Notes: generated by a model not told the origin, from the sequence alone. Numbered from the stretch's first letter, positions 42,470 through 51,679 are shown. The stretch is 64,000 nt of DNA from Petrachloros mirabilis ULC683 (GCF_009939295.1 NZ_WVIC01000020.1:1-64000), one strand, 5' to 3'. Made by a program: numbers and translations.

Positions 42470-43264
42470 GTGAAGTCAAGTCTTAAAAATCTCAGCGTGT
42501 CGATTTGGAGTCGTCGCCTCCGGGCGGCGATTTTACTAGCCGGTCAAGCCGTGTTGCATTTGCTCCAAGGCCGGATTCATCGGCGCAATACCTTTGAAGA
42601 AATGGCTGTGGTGGGTCCAGAGTCCATTATGATTGCCCTGCTCACCGCCACCTTTGTGGGCATGGTGTTTACAATTCAGGTCGCCCGCGAATTTATCACC
42701 TTTGGCTTTGCCCAGGCCGTGGGTGGGGTGCTGGCCCTGGCCCTCACCCGGGAGCTAGGCCCTGTCTTGACCGCCGTGATCTTGGCGGGTCGCGTTTGCT
42801 CAGCTTTTGCAGCTGAAATTGGCACCATGCGGGTCACCGAGCAAATTGATGCCCTACAAATGCTCGATACCGATCCGGTGGACTATTTAGTGGTTCCCCG
42901 ATTGTTGGCCTGCTGTGTCATGCTGCCGATTCTGACCTTGATGTCCCTGGTCTCGGGCATCTTGGGCGGAGCCTTTGTCGCTCTCAATCTCTACGACATT
43001 CCCACCAAAATGTTTTTTGAGTCCGTGCAAGATTTTCTAGTGGGGTGGGATTTATGGAGCGCCATCATTAAATCAGTGGTGTTTGGGGCACTGATTGCCA
43101 TCATTGGGTCAAGCTGGGGACTGACCACCACAGGGGGAGCCAAAGGGGTGGGCAAGTCCACTACCGCTGCCGTGGTGACCGCGCTCCTGTCTATCTTTAT
43201 CAGTAACTTTTTTCTATCTTGGATTATGTTCCAAGGCACTGGCAATACCCCTGGTGCTGCCTAG
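42470..43264 (+). CDS. MlaE-family ABC transporter permease
   Basis: 264 residues with the MlaE/TGD1 permease signature: FVGMVFTIQVAREFITFG, LTRELGPVLTAVILAGRVCSAFAAEIGTMRVTEQIDAL, and five to six hydrophobic segments. It belongs to lipid transporters between inner and outer membranes (thylakoid/envelope lipid import in plastids). GTG start at 42470. Matching ATPase and MCE-protein genes are not adjacent, as is usual in cyanobacteria. Confidence 0.93.
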   Translation: MKSSLKNLSVSIWSRRLRAAILLAGQAVLHLLQGRIHRRNTFEEMAVVGPESIMIALLTATFVGMVFTIQVAREFITFGFAQAVGGVLALALTRELGPVLTAVILAGRVCSAFAAEIGTMRVTEQIDALQMLDTDPVDYLVVPRLLACCVMLPILTLMSLVSGILGGAFVALNLYDIPTKMFFESVQDFLVGWDLWSAIIKSVVFGALIAIIGSSWGLTTTGGAKGVGKSTTAAVVTALLSIFISNFFLSWIMFQGTGNTPGAA

Positions 43265-43300
43265 GATCCCCATTTCCATTCTCAAAGGAGATACTTGGCC

Positions 43301-43690
43301 ATGAAAGCTGATCTGTCCGCGCTTGCCAGTGAAACCGTGGTTTTATCCCCCAGCTATGGGGTGCCCGTGGGGGTTGCGATCGCAGCCCTTCCAGTTCTTT
43401 GGCTCAATCCTTGGGCGGGACTTCCCCTCATCCTATTTGCCACTTTTCTGGCTATCCAGGCTGCCACCCTGCGGCTACACTTTACCGCCACCGCCCTCGA
43501 AATTTACCGACAGAGCACCCAAATTCGCTGTTTCCCCTATGCTGATTGGCAATATTGGCAGATCTACTACCCCCTCGTTCCCGTGCTGTTTTACTTTAGA
43601 GAAGTCCAGAGCATCCATTTTTTGCCCATTTTGTTCAACCCCGTAGAGCTTAAGTACTGCCTATCCAGAGCATTGCCCCCCAGTCTTTAG
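43301..43690 (+). CDS. DUF3119 family protein
   Basis: About 129 residues. A hydrophobic hairpin (VPVGVAIAALPVLWL and AGLPLILFATFLAIQAA) precedes a beta-rich PH-like segment (RLHFTATALEIYRQSTQIRCFPYADWQYWQIYYP). It matches the cyanobacterial/plastid DUF3119 family. AAGGAG at 43285-43290, 10 bp before ATG 43301, decides the start; the TTG at 43295 is too close to it. The gene lies between mlaE (36 bp) and DUF3086 (53 bp), a frequent cyanobacterial order. Confidence 0.85.
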   Translation: MKADLSALASETVVLSPSYGVPVGVAIAALPVLWLNPWAGLPLILFATFLAIQAATLRLHFTATALEIYRQSTQIRCFPYADWQYWQIYYPLVPVLFYFREVQSIHFLPILFNPVELKYCLSRALPPSL

Positions 43691-43743
43691 TTGCCCGTTT
43701 CTGCGTAATTAACGGGCCGTTGACGCACGCTAGCCCCTAGGAC

Positions 43744-44820
43744 ATGATGAACGCCGACAACTCCCCCGCCAATGCAGCCGACACTCCCCCCCCAGCAAGC
43801 AACCCCCCAGAAGATCTCACCGCCTTGCACCAGGAAGCCCAAACCCTGCGCCAAGAAATTGCTACCCTCAAGTCAACCCAAACCACCCTCTTGCAGCAGC
43901 AGCTTCGAGAGGTGCAAACAACCGTCGAAAAACTAGCCACCGAGCAATTGCAGCAACTCACCGAGCGCAAGCAAAAGCTGGAAGTGACCATTGACCAACT
44001 CGAACGCCGCCAAGCGCGCCTTGAAGCTGAAATGCGCCAGAGTTTCGCAGGTGCTTCCCAAGACATGGCGATTCGGGTGCAAGGTTTTCGAGACTATTTA
44101 ATCAATAGCCTGCAAGAGCTGGCCAATGCCGCCGAGCAAATCCAACTAGCCACCCATCCAAACCCCCTTCTGGAAACCTCTGCGCCCCGCGCCACCAGCC
44201 CCGCCGCCGAACCCGCCAATCCCCTCGTAGAGATCGTGCCCCCCCAAACCCCGCACTTTGCCACCCAAAGTTTCCGAGAAGAAGCCCTAGAAATTCGAGA
44301 CTTACTCGATCAGTACCGCAACATGCCCAATTACTACGGCCCCCCCTGGCAACTGCGGCGCACCTTTGAACCGATTCATGCTGAGCGCGTCTCCACTTGG
44401 TTCTTCACCTTCGGAGGGCGAGGAGCCCTGCGAGCCCTGGGCAGTCGGTTGCAAAACATTTTGGTAGCCTCAGCCGTGATCTCAATCTTGAATCACCTCT
44501 ATGGCAATCGCGTCCGCGCCCTGATTTTAGCCAACTCCCCCGAGCGTCTAGGAGACTGGCGACGAGGACTGCAAGACTGCCTAGGCATCTCGCGCATGGA
44601 CTTCAGCCCCGATCGGGGCGTGGCTCTGTTTGAATCACCAGAACCCCTCGCCCAAAAAGCCGACCGCCTCGTCAAAGAAGATCAAATTCCCTTGATTTTG
44701 CTAGACGACGGCGAAGCAGAAGTCAGCCTCTCCGTGCTGCAATTTCCCCTGTGGCTCGCCTTTGCTCCAGAACCCCAACTGCGTCGAGAACGCTCTGGCA
44801 ACTTTGACTGGTTTGAGTGA
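43744..44820 (+). CDS. DUF3086 family protein
   Basis: 358 residues. A Pro/Ala-rich start is followed by a coiled coil (about 25-105, EEDLTALHQEAQTLRQEIATLK type heptads). A conserved globular domain of unknown function (about 175-358: EIRDLLDQYRNMPNYYGPPWQLRRTFEPIHAERV, LGDWRRGLQDCLGISRMDFSPDRG) matches DUF3086. It has no signal peptide. The neighbourhood with DUF3119 and mlaE suggests a shared role, but this is only genomic association. Confidence 0.85.
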   Translation: MMNADNSPANAADTPPPASNPPEDLTALHQEAQTLRQEIATLKSTQTTLLQQQLREVQTTVEKLATEQLQQLTERKQKLEVTIDQLERRQARLEAEMRQSFAGASQDMAIRVQGFRDYLINSLQELANAAEQIQLATHPNPLLETSAPRATSPAAEPANPLVEIVPPQTPHFATQSFREEALEIRDLLDQYRNMPNYYGPPWQLRRTFEPIHAERVSTWFFTFGGRGALRALGSRLQNILVASAVISILNHLYGNRVRALILANSPERLGDWRRGLQDCLGISRMDFSPDRGVALFESPEPLAQKADRLVKEDQIPLILLDDGEAEVSLSVLQFPLWLAFAPEPQLRRERSGNFDWFE

Positions 44821-44827
44821 GTCCTAA

Positions 44828-44979
44828 GGGCTTGCTTGAGAAGTTGCTTAGACCTTGCACTTGCCCTCCTAGCCCCCCAAAATTGGGGGGAAATGAGCAG
44901 AGTTTTTGGCTTTCTCCCCCCAAAATTGGGGGGTCGGGGGGGCTAATGCAGGGATGAATGAGGCTTTTCAAACGGCCTC
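44828..44979. mobile_element. family A miniature inverted-repeat element, copy 3
   Basis: Left end GGGCTTGCTTGAGAAG, right end CTTTTCAAACGGCCTC, flanked by TAA on each side. The internal core has AGCCCCCCAAAATTGGGGGG followed by a second C/G-run hairpin. It is non-coding, between DUF3086 and dapL. Confidence 0.7.
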
Positions 44980-45034
44980 TAAGAGCTTCAACGGACTCTG
45001 GTAAGCTGAGTGAGGGCGTTTCCACCGAATCTGT

Positions 45035-46258
45035 ATGGCCACCGTTAACGATCATTACCTCAAACTCAAAGCTGGCTACCTCTTTCCAGAAATTGCTCGC
45101 CGGGTGAGCGCCTTTGCCGAAGCCAATCCTGAGGCCCCGCTCATCAAGCTTGGGATCGGCGATGTCACCGAACCCCTCCCCGAAGCCTGTCGGCAGGCCA
45201 TGATCCAGGCCGTTCAAGACCTGGGCAGCCGCGACACCTTCAAAGGCTATGGCCCTGAGCAAGGCTATGCTTGGCTGCGAGAAAAAATTGCCACCCATGA
45301 CTTCCAGGCTCGCGGCTGTGACATTGACGCCAGCGAAATCTTTATTTCCGATGGCTCCAAATGTGACACCGGCAATATTTTGGATATTTTTGGGGACAAC
45401 AACACCATCGCCGTCACCGATCCCGTCTATCCCGTCTATGTCGATACCAACGTCATGGCCGGGCACACCGGGTCTACCAATGAACGGGGCGAATATGAAG
45501 GGCTAGTCTACCTGCCCATCACTGCTGAGAACCAGTTCATTGCTGAGATTCCCAGCCACAAGGTCGATCTCATTTACCTTTGTTTTCCCAATAACCCCAC
45601 CGGCTCTGTCGCCACCAAAGCCCATCTGCAAGCCTGGGTCAACTATGCTCGGGAGCATGGCTCGGTTATTTTCTTTGACGCCGCCTACGAAGCCTTTATT
45701 AGCGATCCTGAAATTCCCCATTCCATCTACGAAATCGAAGGGGCTCGGAACTGTGCCATTGAGTTTCGCTCATTTTCTAAAAATGCGGGCTTTACGGGCA
45801 CTCGCTGCGCCTTAACCGTAGTGCCCAAAACCCTAACTGCCAAAGCCGCTGATGGCACTGATGTGGAACTTTGGAAACTCTGGAACCGTCGTCAGTCTAC
45901 CAAGTTTAACGGGGTCTCGTACATCGTCCAGCGGGGCGCTGAGGCCGTTTACTCAGAAGCCGGTCAGGCTCAAATTAAAGCGCTGGTAAACTTTTACCTC
46001 GACAATGCCCAGATCATTCGAGAGCAACTGACCGCCGCAGGACTCCAGGTCTACGGTGGTGTCAATGCCCCCTATGTCTGGGTACAGACGCCCAATGGCC
46101 TCTCCAGTTGGGACTTCTTCGATAAGCTCCTACACATTTGCCATGTGGTGGGCACCCCAGGGTCTGGGTTTGGTGCCGCCGGGGAAGGCTACTTCCGCAT
46201 CTCGGCATTTAACAGTCGCAACAATGTAGAAACTGCCATGCAGCGAATTACCCAGTAA
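45035..46258 (+). CDS. dapL: LL-diaminopimelate aminotransferase
   Basis: 407 residues, a class I/II PLP aminotransferase with the DapL-specific start [18 protein letters not shown] and [12 protein letters not shown]. It also has [21 protein letters not shown], and the PLP lysine in [17 protein letters not shown] (K249). It converts tetrahydrodipicolinate directly to LL-diaminopimelate, the plant/cyanobacterial route to lysine and peptidoglycan. Full length. Confidence 0.96.
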   Translation: MATVNDHYLKLKAGYLFPEIARRVSAFAEANPEAPLIKLGIGDVTEPLPEACRQAMIQAVQDLGSRDTFKGYGPEQGYAWLREKIATHDFQARGCDIDASEIFISDGSKCDTGNILDIFGDNNTIAVTDPVYPVYVDTNVMAGHTGSTNERGEYEGLVYLPITAENQFIAEIPSHKVDLIYLCFPNNPTGSVATKAHLQAWVNYAREHGSVIFFDAAYEAFISDPEIPHSIYEIEGARNCAIEFRSFSKNAGFTGTRCALTVVPKTLTAKAADGTDVELWKLWNRRQSTKFNGVSYIVQRGAEAVYSEAGQAQIKALVNFYLDNAQIIREQLTAAGLQVYGGVNAPYVWVQTPNGLSSWDFFDKLLHICHVVGTPGSGFGAAGEGYFRISAFNSRNNVETAMQRITQ

Positions 46259-46292
46259 CCCAAGCTCAGTCTTGCTCACCTCAACTCTGAAG

Positions 46293-46491
46293 CTGCCGTG
46301 TACACACAAGTCTTGAAAAATTCAGAATCTTTGCCCTCGCCTCCCTAGCCCCCCCTCGCGCAGCGTGCCCGAAGGGCGTAATTCTGGGGGGAACTAGTCC
46401 TAACCTTCGAATTTCTCCTCCCAAGGTTGGGGGGTCGGGGGAACCAATGCAGCGTGGAACACAGAGAACTAGCGATGTGTGTACACCGTAG
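46293..46491. mobile_element. family B miniature inverted-repeat element, copy 2
   Basis: Ends GCCGTGTACACACAAG and GTGTGTACACCGTAG. Internal C/G-run hairpins are like copy 1, but with a 25-bp insert (46356-46380) splitting the core between AGCCCCCC and ATTCTGGGGGG. No open frame. Confidence 0.7.
46356..46380. repeat. nested 25-bp repeat inside family B copy 2
   Basis: A partly palindromic unit beginning TCGCGCAGCGTGCCC and ending GAAGGGCGTA. The same unit, inverted and with one visible mismatch, interrupts the same position in family B copy 3 (48881-48905). Copy 1 has an unfilled site. It is similar in size and style to very small mobile repeats known from Nostoc and relatives. Confidence 0.65.
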
Positions 46492-46641
46492 GGAGTGCGC
46501 GTGAGTAGATTATCTTATCCTTAACCTACTCTTTGTTGTTTAACCCTTCTCCAGAGTGATAAAACTTTGAAGACGATCCAGTAATGTTGCTGGTTCCCCT
46601 GCAAGCCTAAGCCTGTATTTTCGTCCGGAGCCATTCTCAGA

Positions 46642-46670
46642 TATAATCAGCGAGAATGAATATCATTTTC
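46642..46670 (+). promoter_or_regulatory. -10 box and Fur-box-like operator of the porin gene
   Basis: A perfect TATAAT (46642-46647) is followed four bases later by GAGAATGAATATCATTTTC (46652-46670), which matches 15 of 19 positions of the Fur consensus GATAATGATAATCATTATC. The operator would cover the transcription start, so iron-bound Fur should block transcription. This agrees with the downstream iron-uptake porin. No clear -35 was found. Confidence 0.65.
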
Positions 46671-46798
46671 GATTAAACCTGCTGCTGTTATTTGACTGCG
46701 GCAGTGTTTGCTATGGCTCATCGGGGATTTTAGTTCGCTCCTTTTAGATAGAGGCTGTTTGGCCTCAGTATGTGGTTCTTGTGAGGATTTTTGCTGCT

Positions 46799-48424
46799 AT
46801 GTTTTCAACCGCTCGCCAATTGCGCTGGGCTAGCCCATTTTTGCTAGCCTTGGCTACCCTGATTCCGATCAACTCTGCTTCAGCTCAGGTTATGGGGTCA
46901 GATCTTGATCTGGGCTGGGAAGCAGATTCAACCGCTGTCGATCAGCTTGACCTCCATGATGACTCCATGGCCCAGGTCACCTCTGTTTCTCAGTTATCAG
47001 ATGTACAGCCCACCGATTGGGCTTTCCAAGCTTTGCAATCTCTAGTGGAGCGCTACGGCTGTATTGCGGGCTATCCAGACGGCACTTTTCGAGGCAACCG
47101 CTCTGCCACTCGTTATGAACTTGCAGCCGCTCTCAATGCCTGCCTAGACAACATCAGCGATCGCTTTGCCACCCGCGAAGATCTAGAGGCGATCCGAGCC
47201 TTACAAGAAGAGTTTGCCGCTGAACTAGCCCTTGTCCGGGGTCAGGTCGATTCCCTGGAAGCCCGCACCGCCACCCTAGAAGCCCAGCAGTTTTCCACCA
47301 CCACCAAACTGAGTGGAGAAGCCATCTTCACCGCCGGATATGCCGTTGATGAGTCTGGAATTGAGCGGGATCGGGTCTTTGCCGCCTATCGGTCACGACT
47401 GGCCTTTGATACCAGCTTCTCGGGGCGCGATCGCCTACGGGTACGACTGCAATCCGGGAACATCGACAACTTATCCGGGCCGACGGGCACTAACATGGCT
47501 CGCCTGGGCTACGCCGCCGACACCGGGAACGATGTTGTACTCAATAAACTGTTCTACAGCTTCCCAGTCGGCGATCGCGGTCGTGCGATGGTACACGCCT
47601 TTGGGGGCGACTTTACCGACAACTTGCAAACCTTTAATCCCTATCTGGCCAGCAGTGGTAGCGGAGCCTTGTCTCGCTATGCCCGTTATAACCCTTCCTT
47701 GCGTCAGGGTGGGGGCAGCGCAGGCGCGAGTTTTACCTACAAATTCAATGACGCCTTCAGCGTCGGCCTGGGCTACCTAGCCGATGAATCCGAAAGCCCC
47801 ACCGGGCCACGGGGAGGCTTTATCGATGGCAGCTTTGCCGCCATTGCCCAAATTGCCGTGACCCCGGTGGAGAATGTTGCCTTTGGGTTGAACTACATCC
47901 GCAGCAACGATCAAATCGGCAATGTTGACCTAACCAGTAGTACTGGCAGTGCCCTGACGCGACGGCCCTTTGGCAATGGAGTGCGCACCTCCGCCGACCA
48001 TTTAGGGTTTCAGTTCACAGCTTCTCCGGCAGAGTTTGTGAACTTCTCCGGTTGGTTTGGCTATACCTTCAGCCGCTCGGAGGCAGCAGGGGATAACCGC
48101 AAAGCGGAGTTTCTGCACTGGATGGTTTCGGCACAGTTCCCTGGCATCCTCAGAGAACGGGATCTGGCCTATGTGTCCTTTGGCCAGCAGCCCTACATTG
48201 TCAACTCTACAGGGATTGCCGCCCTAGCCAACAACAACGGCAAGGAGCCTGATCCTAACTTCCACCTAGAGGCCGGGTACAAGTTCCCGGTTAATCGCAA
48301 CATTCACATTACCCCAGGCGTAATTGTGATTTTCAATGCTGAGAATGGCCGACTGGTCACGAATCTCGGCTCGAATAATGACACCGTGATTGTGCCTGTG
48401 ATTCGGACAACCTTCTCGTTCTAG
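46799..48424 (+). CDS. iron-uptake porin (SLH domain-OprB-like barrel)
   Basis: 541 residues from ATG 46799: a signal peptide (RQLRWASPFLLALATLIPINSASA), then an SLH domain (VSQLSDVQPTDWAFQALQSLVERYGCIAGYPDGTF, about 65-125) that binds peptidoglycan. A short coiled coil (LEAIRALQEEFAAELALVRGQVDSLEA) follows. The beta-barrel ends in the aromatic C-terminus VPVIRTTFSF. This is the typical cyanobacterial outer-membrane porin, of the group implicated in inorganic iron passage. The Fur-like box upstream fits. A GTG at 46772 would add nine residues before the signal peptide. Confidence 0.92.
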   Translation: MFSTARQLRWASPFLLALATLIPINSASAQVMGSDLDLGWEADSTAVDQLDLHDDSMAQVTSVSQLSDVQPTDWAFQALQSLVERYGCIAGYPDGTFRGNRSATRYELAAALNACLDNISDRFATREDLEAIRALQEEFAAELALVRGQVDSLEARTATLEAQQFSTTTKLSGEAIFTAGYAVDESGIERDRVFAAYRSRLAFDTSFSGRDRLRVRLQSGNIDNLSGPTGTNMARLGYAADTGNDVVLNKLFYSFPVGDRGRAMVHAFGGDFTDNLQTFNPYLASSGSGALSRYARYNPSLRQGGGSAGASFTYKFNDAFSVGLGYLADESESPTGPRGGFIDGSFAAIAQIAVTPVENVAFGLNYIRSNDQIGNVDLTSSTGSALTRRPFGNGVRTSADHLGFQFTASPAEFVNFSGWFGYTFSRSEAAGDNRKAEFLHWMVSAQFPGILRERDLAYVSFGQQPYIVNSTGIAALANNNGKEPDPNFHLEAGYKFPVNRNIHITPGVIVIFNAENGRLVTNLGSNNDTVIVPVIRTTFSF

Positions 48425-48540
48425 GGCTGCAACGGCTGCGGGGGCTTCAGATTCCCCTTGGCTGCATCGAGGAACGAACAGTTTTGTTCCTGATTGATGA
48501 CAAGTAAGACCCTCACCCCCAGCCCCTCTCCCAGAGCGGG

Positions 48541-48719
48541 CTACCTTGTACACACGTGAGTTCGACGACTTATCCGCCCTCACCCCCTAGCCCCCTCTCC
48601 TAACATTGGGAGAGGGGGAACAGAGCAGAAATTCAACGTTTTAGCCCCTCTCCCAATCCTGGGAGAGGGGTTGGGGTGAGGGCAGACGAGAGCTGTCGAA
48701 CTCACGTTGTACACACAAG
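48541..48719. repeat. palindromic element related to family B
   Basis: Ends CTACCTTGTACACACGTGAG and, inverted, TTGTGTGTACAACGTGAG, followed on both sides by TTCGAC. Between them lie CCCTCACCCC.../...GGGGTGAGGG arms and a perfect hairpin CCCCTCTCCCA/TGGGAGAGGGG. It could act as a terminator for the porin gene. It shares the TGTACACAC tips with family B but not the inner core. Confidence 0.6.
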
Positions 48720-48770
48720 TTGAGTTAACTGCGCACATGCTGCATTACCCCCCTTAATCCCCCCAATTCT

Positions 48771-48967
48771 GGCTACGGTGTACACACCCCTCTGAATAAA
48801 CCCATTCCACTCTGCATTAGCCCCCCCGACCCCCCAATTCTGGGGGGAGATCAGTATGGCCTGGGACTAGTCCCCAGGATTACGCCCTACGGGCACGCTG
48901 CGCGAGGGGGCTAGGGGGGCGAGTGCAACAGCGTTTGGGGTTCAAGACTTGTGTGTACACGGTAGCC
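48771..48967. mobile_element. family B miniature inverted-repeat element, copy 3 (inverted)
   Basis: Ends GGCTACGGTGTACACAC and GTGTGTACACGGTAGCC, a near-perfect inverted repeat. The C/G-run core is opposite in orientation to copies 1 and 2. The nested 25-bp repeat sits at 48881-48905, at the equivalent site to copy 2. Confidence 0.72.
48881..48905. repeat. nested 25-bp repeat inside family B copy 3
   Basis: Begins TACGCCCTACGGGCACGC and ends TGCGCGA; it is the complement of the repeat at 46356-46380 with a T/A difference in the middle. The host element reads ...CCAGGAT before it and GGGGGCTAGG after it, the same junction as in copy 2. Confidence 0.65.
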
Positions 48968-49398
48968 TTCTCCTGTAGGAGAAGAAGGGGCTAAGGGGAT
49001 GAGGGCGATGAGTTTTGCCAGCCAACTAGGTTAGGGAGAAGTCATGGGGCTGTTCTGGATTAAAGCCTACCCATCAGGAGCTTGAGTGCAAACCCATTTT
49101 GGAGTGCTGGGTGCCAAGTTGGTTTTCAAATTCCAAAAAGTGTTGTATAAAGATCTTAGTGGTTTTTTGGTATTTCAAAAGACAATTGCATATCATTCTT
49201 GTCTTAACAAATATTTAAATTCTTGTTAAGATATTTTCTCGAAGAGGAGCTTTGATGGTCTTGTGATCTCAGTTGTCTCTATCGAGCTGATATGTGAAAA
49301 AATATATTTCTACGATGTAGACTGATCGTCATTTAAATTTCTGAGCCGATTCCCCTAGTTCAAAGAATTCAGGCATGTCATCATCTAGTTTAGATGGT

Positions 49399-49506
49399 TA
49401 TAGCGGTTCTCACCTGTGTGAGGTACGGGATGTGGGGGTTCCACCCCCACGCAGGGGGCACTGCCCCCTGCACCCCATGTACTCCATTGATCTGTAAACC
49501 GCTATA
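49399..49506. mobile_element. family C miniature repeat, copy 3
   Basis: A 108-bp unit with perfect ends TATAGCGGTT and AACCGCTATA. The first hairpin loop reads TTCCA. It is the best-preserved ends of the four copies. Confidence 0.82.
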
Positions 49507-49747
49507 ACAGCTTACTCAATATAGAAATCCTAAATCAGTTTTGACTTTCCTGAATTTCTGCAATGACAGCTAGATTTTGCTTTATTTGTCCGAAACTCTT
49601 GCCAGACATTAAATTCATTGAAGCCTGCTTTGGGCGAAACAGATCTAATAGCTAATCTTAAGTAAAAATCCTAAAAAAGTAATATCTAGTTAACTTATGT
49701 CCATCACCCATTGTGACAGAACGGGAGAGTAACTCTTAGTCCTAACG

Positions 49748-51679
49748 GTGACTACTGAAATGCAGAAGATCCAACTCCCCCATGTGCTGCATCTGATTTA
49801 TCCAACATGGCGGCGACCCGCGCAACAGGCTCTAGACTGTATCAGCCTGGGGGTGGCATTTTGGCTCGCCTTGGCATTGCGATTACAAAACCTGTGGCCC
49901 AGAGTGTTAATCGAGAGTGCTTCTCTCTTGCCTTGGATGCTGCTGGCGGTGATCTGCCTATTCCCCAGCTTAGGGCTTTATCGCTCCCTAACTCGCTGCT
50001 CTGGCAGTTATACCTACTATCGCTTGGTTGCGAGCCAAACCCTGCTCACAGGGTTGATGTATTTGGTCTGGGAACTTAAAGGTGAATCGGGATTCCCCCG
50101 AACCAGTTGGCTGATTTTCTGGAATCTCAGTCTGATGTTGCTGGTGGGCTGGCGGGTGCTCCTGCGGGATGGTCTGCTGTTTTGGAACCAGCGATCGCAC
50201 CCCACTCGGCGGCAGCCTGTGCTGATTTATGGAGCTGGGGCTGCGGGTCAAGAACTCTTGCGGGCTCTGCGCCAGAGTCCCGAGTTCAAAATTGTGGGGA
50301 TGATTGATGATGACCCCAAGTTGTTGCATCAAGAACTCAACGGGATGCGCATTTACAGTCCTTATCAGCTTCCTCAGCTTCGGCATCGGTTTGGTTGTGA
50401 GACAGTGCTGCTGGCGATTCCGTCGCTGAGCCCCATGAGGCGACGGCGGTTAATTCAAAATTTGGAGCAAGACCGCTTTAAGGTGCTGACGATTCCGGCT
50501 ATGACGGATTTGCTCAGTGGCAAGGCACAGGTCGATCAGCTGCGCCCCATTCAAATTGAAGATTTGTTAGGTCGCCATCCAGTGCAGCCCCTAGAGAAGC
50601 TTCTGCGCGCCTGTGTCTATCAAAAAAGTGTGATGGTTACAGGGGCGGGGGGCTCTATTGGCTCGGAACTGGCACGTCAAATTCTGGCACTTCACCCCCA
50701 GCGGCTCGTGTTGTTTGAGATGTCTGAGTTTGGGCTTTACCAAATTCATCAGGAACTCACTCAGCGCTTTCCCCAGGCAGAGCTAGTTCCGATTCTGGGG
50801 ACGGTGTGCGATCGCACCCTCCTAGAACGAGTCATGCGTCGATTTCAGATTCAGACCGTCTACCATGCCGCAGCCTATAAACATGTGCCCATGGTAGAAC
50901 TCAACCCCATTCAAGGACTGCTTAACAACACCTTTGGCACCCTGCACTCAGCAAAAGCTGCCATTGCCGCAGAAGTCGAAACCTTTGTGCTCATCTCCAC
51001 CGATAAGGCCGTCCGCCCCACCAATATCATGGGAGCCAGCAAGCGCCTGGCAGAGCTAGTGCTCCAAGCCCTAGCCCAAGAACCCCATGCCACCCGATTC
51101 ACCATGGTTCGTTTTGGCAATGTCTTGGGGTCGTCGGGGTCAGTTGTGCCCCGATTTATGGCTCAAATTCGATCCGGAGGGCCAGTAGAGGTCACTCATC
51201 CAGAAATCACCCGCTTTTTCATGACCATCCCAGAAGCTGTGCAATTGTTGCTGCAAGCCAGCGCCATGGGCAAAGGTGGAGATGTATTTCTCCTGCACAT
51301 GGGTGATTCCGTCAAGATTGTAGATTTGGCGCGCCAGATGATCCAATTGGCAGGCTACACCGTCCGGGAACCCGGCCATCCTCAAGGCGACATTGAAATT
51401 GTGTTCACCGGGTTGCGACCCGGTGAGAAACTTTACGAAGAACTACTGATTCAGGCAGAACACTTGTCCACAGAGCATCCCCTCATTTTTCGAGCTGAAG
51501 AAGAAGGTCTGAGTTGGCATCGACTGCGAGCGACCTTAGAGCAGCTCGAGGCAGCCATGGCCATTCAAGACTATGAATTCATTGTGGCTCTGCTCCACCG
51601 ACTGGTGGCAGGCTACCCCGCCAATGCCCCCATCCATGCGCTGCTAAACAGTCCCCAGCGCCAGCAAGTTTTGGTCTAA
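49748..51679 (+). CDS. FlaA1/CapD-type nucleoside-diphosphate-sugar dehydratase/epimerase
   Basis: 643 residues (start GTG 49748, or ATG 49760). Four N-terminal transmembrane helices (to about 150) precede a first Rossmann unit (VLIYGAGAAGQELLRAL) and the catalytic SDR domain (VMVTGAGGSIGSELARQI near 296; YHAAAYKHVPMVE; LISTDKAVRPTNIMGASKR). This is the WbpM/CapD membrane-bound family that forms 4-keto-6-deoxy UDP-sugars, often for the first sugar of a surface polysaccharide. Its place just before a Wzc-like gene marks the start of a polysaccharide locus. Confidence 0.93.
   Translation: MTTEMQKIQLPHVLHLIYPTWRRPAQQALDCISLGVAFWLALALRLQNLWPRVLIESASLLPWMLLAVICLFPSLGLYRSLTRCSGSYTYYRLVASQTLLTGLMYLVWELKGESGFPRTSWLIFWNLSLMLLVGWRVLLRDGLLFWNQRSHPTRRQPVLIYGAGAAGQELLRALRQSPEFKIVGMIDDDPKLLHQELNGMRIYSPYQLPQLRHRFGCETVLLAIPSLSPMRRRRLIQNLEQDRFKVLTIPAMTDLLSGKAQVDQLRPIQIEDLLGRHPVQPLEKLLRACVYQKSVMVTGAGGSIGSELARQILALHPQRLVLFEMSEFGLYQIHQELTQRFPQAELVPILGTVCDRTLLERVMRRFQIQTVYHAAAYKHVPMVELNPIQGLLNNTFGTLHSAKAAIAAEVETFVLISTDKAVRPTNIMGASKRLAELVLQALAQEPHATRFTMVRFGNVLGSSGSVVPRFMAQIRSGGPVEVTHPEITRFFMTIPEAVQLLLQASAMGKGGDVFLLHMGDSVKIVDLARQMIQLAGYTVREPGHPQGDIEIVFTGLRPGEKLYEELLIQAEHLSTEHPLIFRAEEEGLSWHRLRATLEQLEAAMAIQDYEFIVALLHRLVAGYPANAPIHALLNSPQRQQVLV

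Larger units (their letters stand above)
46259..46798. other. intergenic region with family B repeat and porin promoter (540 bp)
   Basis: 46293-46491 is family B element copy 2 with its nested 25-bp repeat. 46492-46640 shows nothing recognisable. 46642-46670 holds the TATAAT and Fur-like box. The remaining 128 bp is the porin leader. Confidence 0.6.
48425..49747. other. 1.3-kb repeat-rich intergenic region
   Basis: Has no credible gene. It contains, in order, a palindromic element (48541-48719), family B element copy 3 with its nested repeat (48771-48967) and about 430 bp without recognisable structure; the part from about 49120 is AT-rich. Family C copy 3 (49399-49506) and a 240-bp AT-rich leader of the capsule-type operon complete it. 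Confidence 0.65.
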
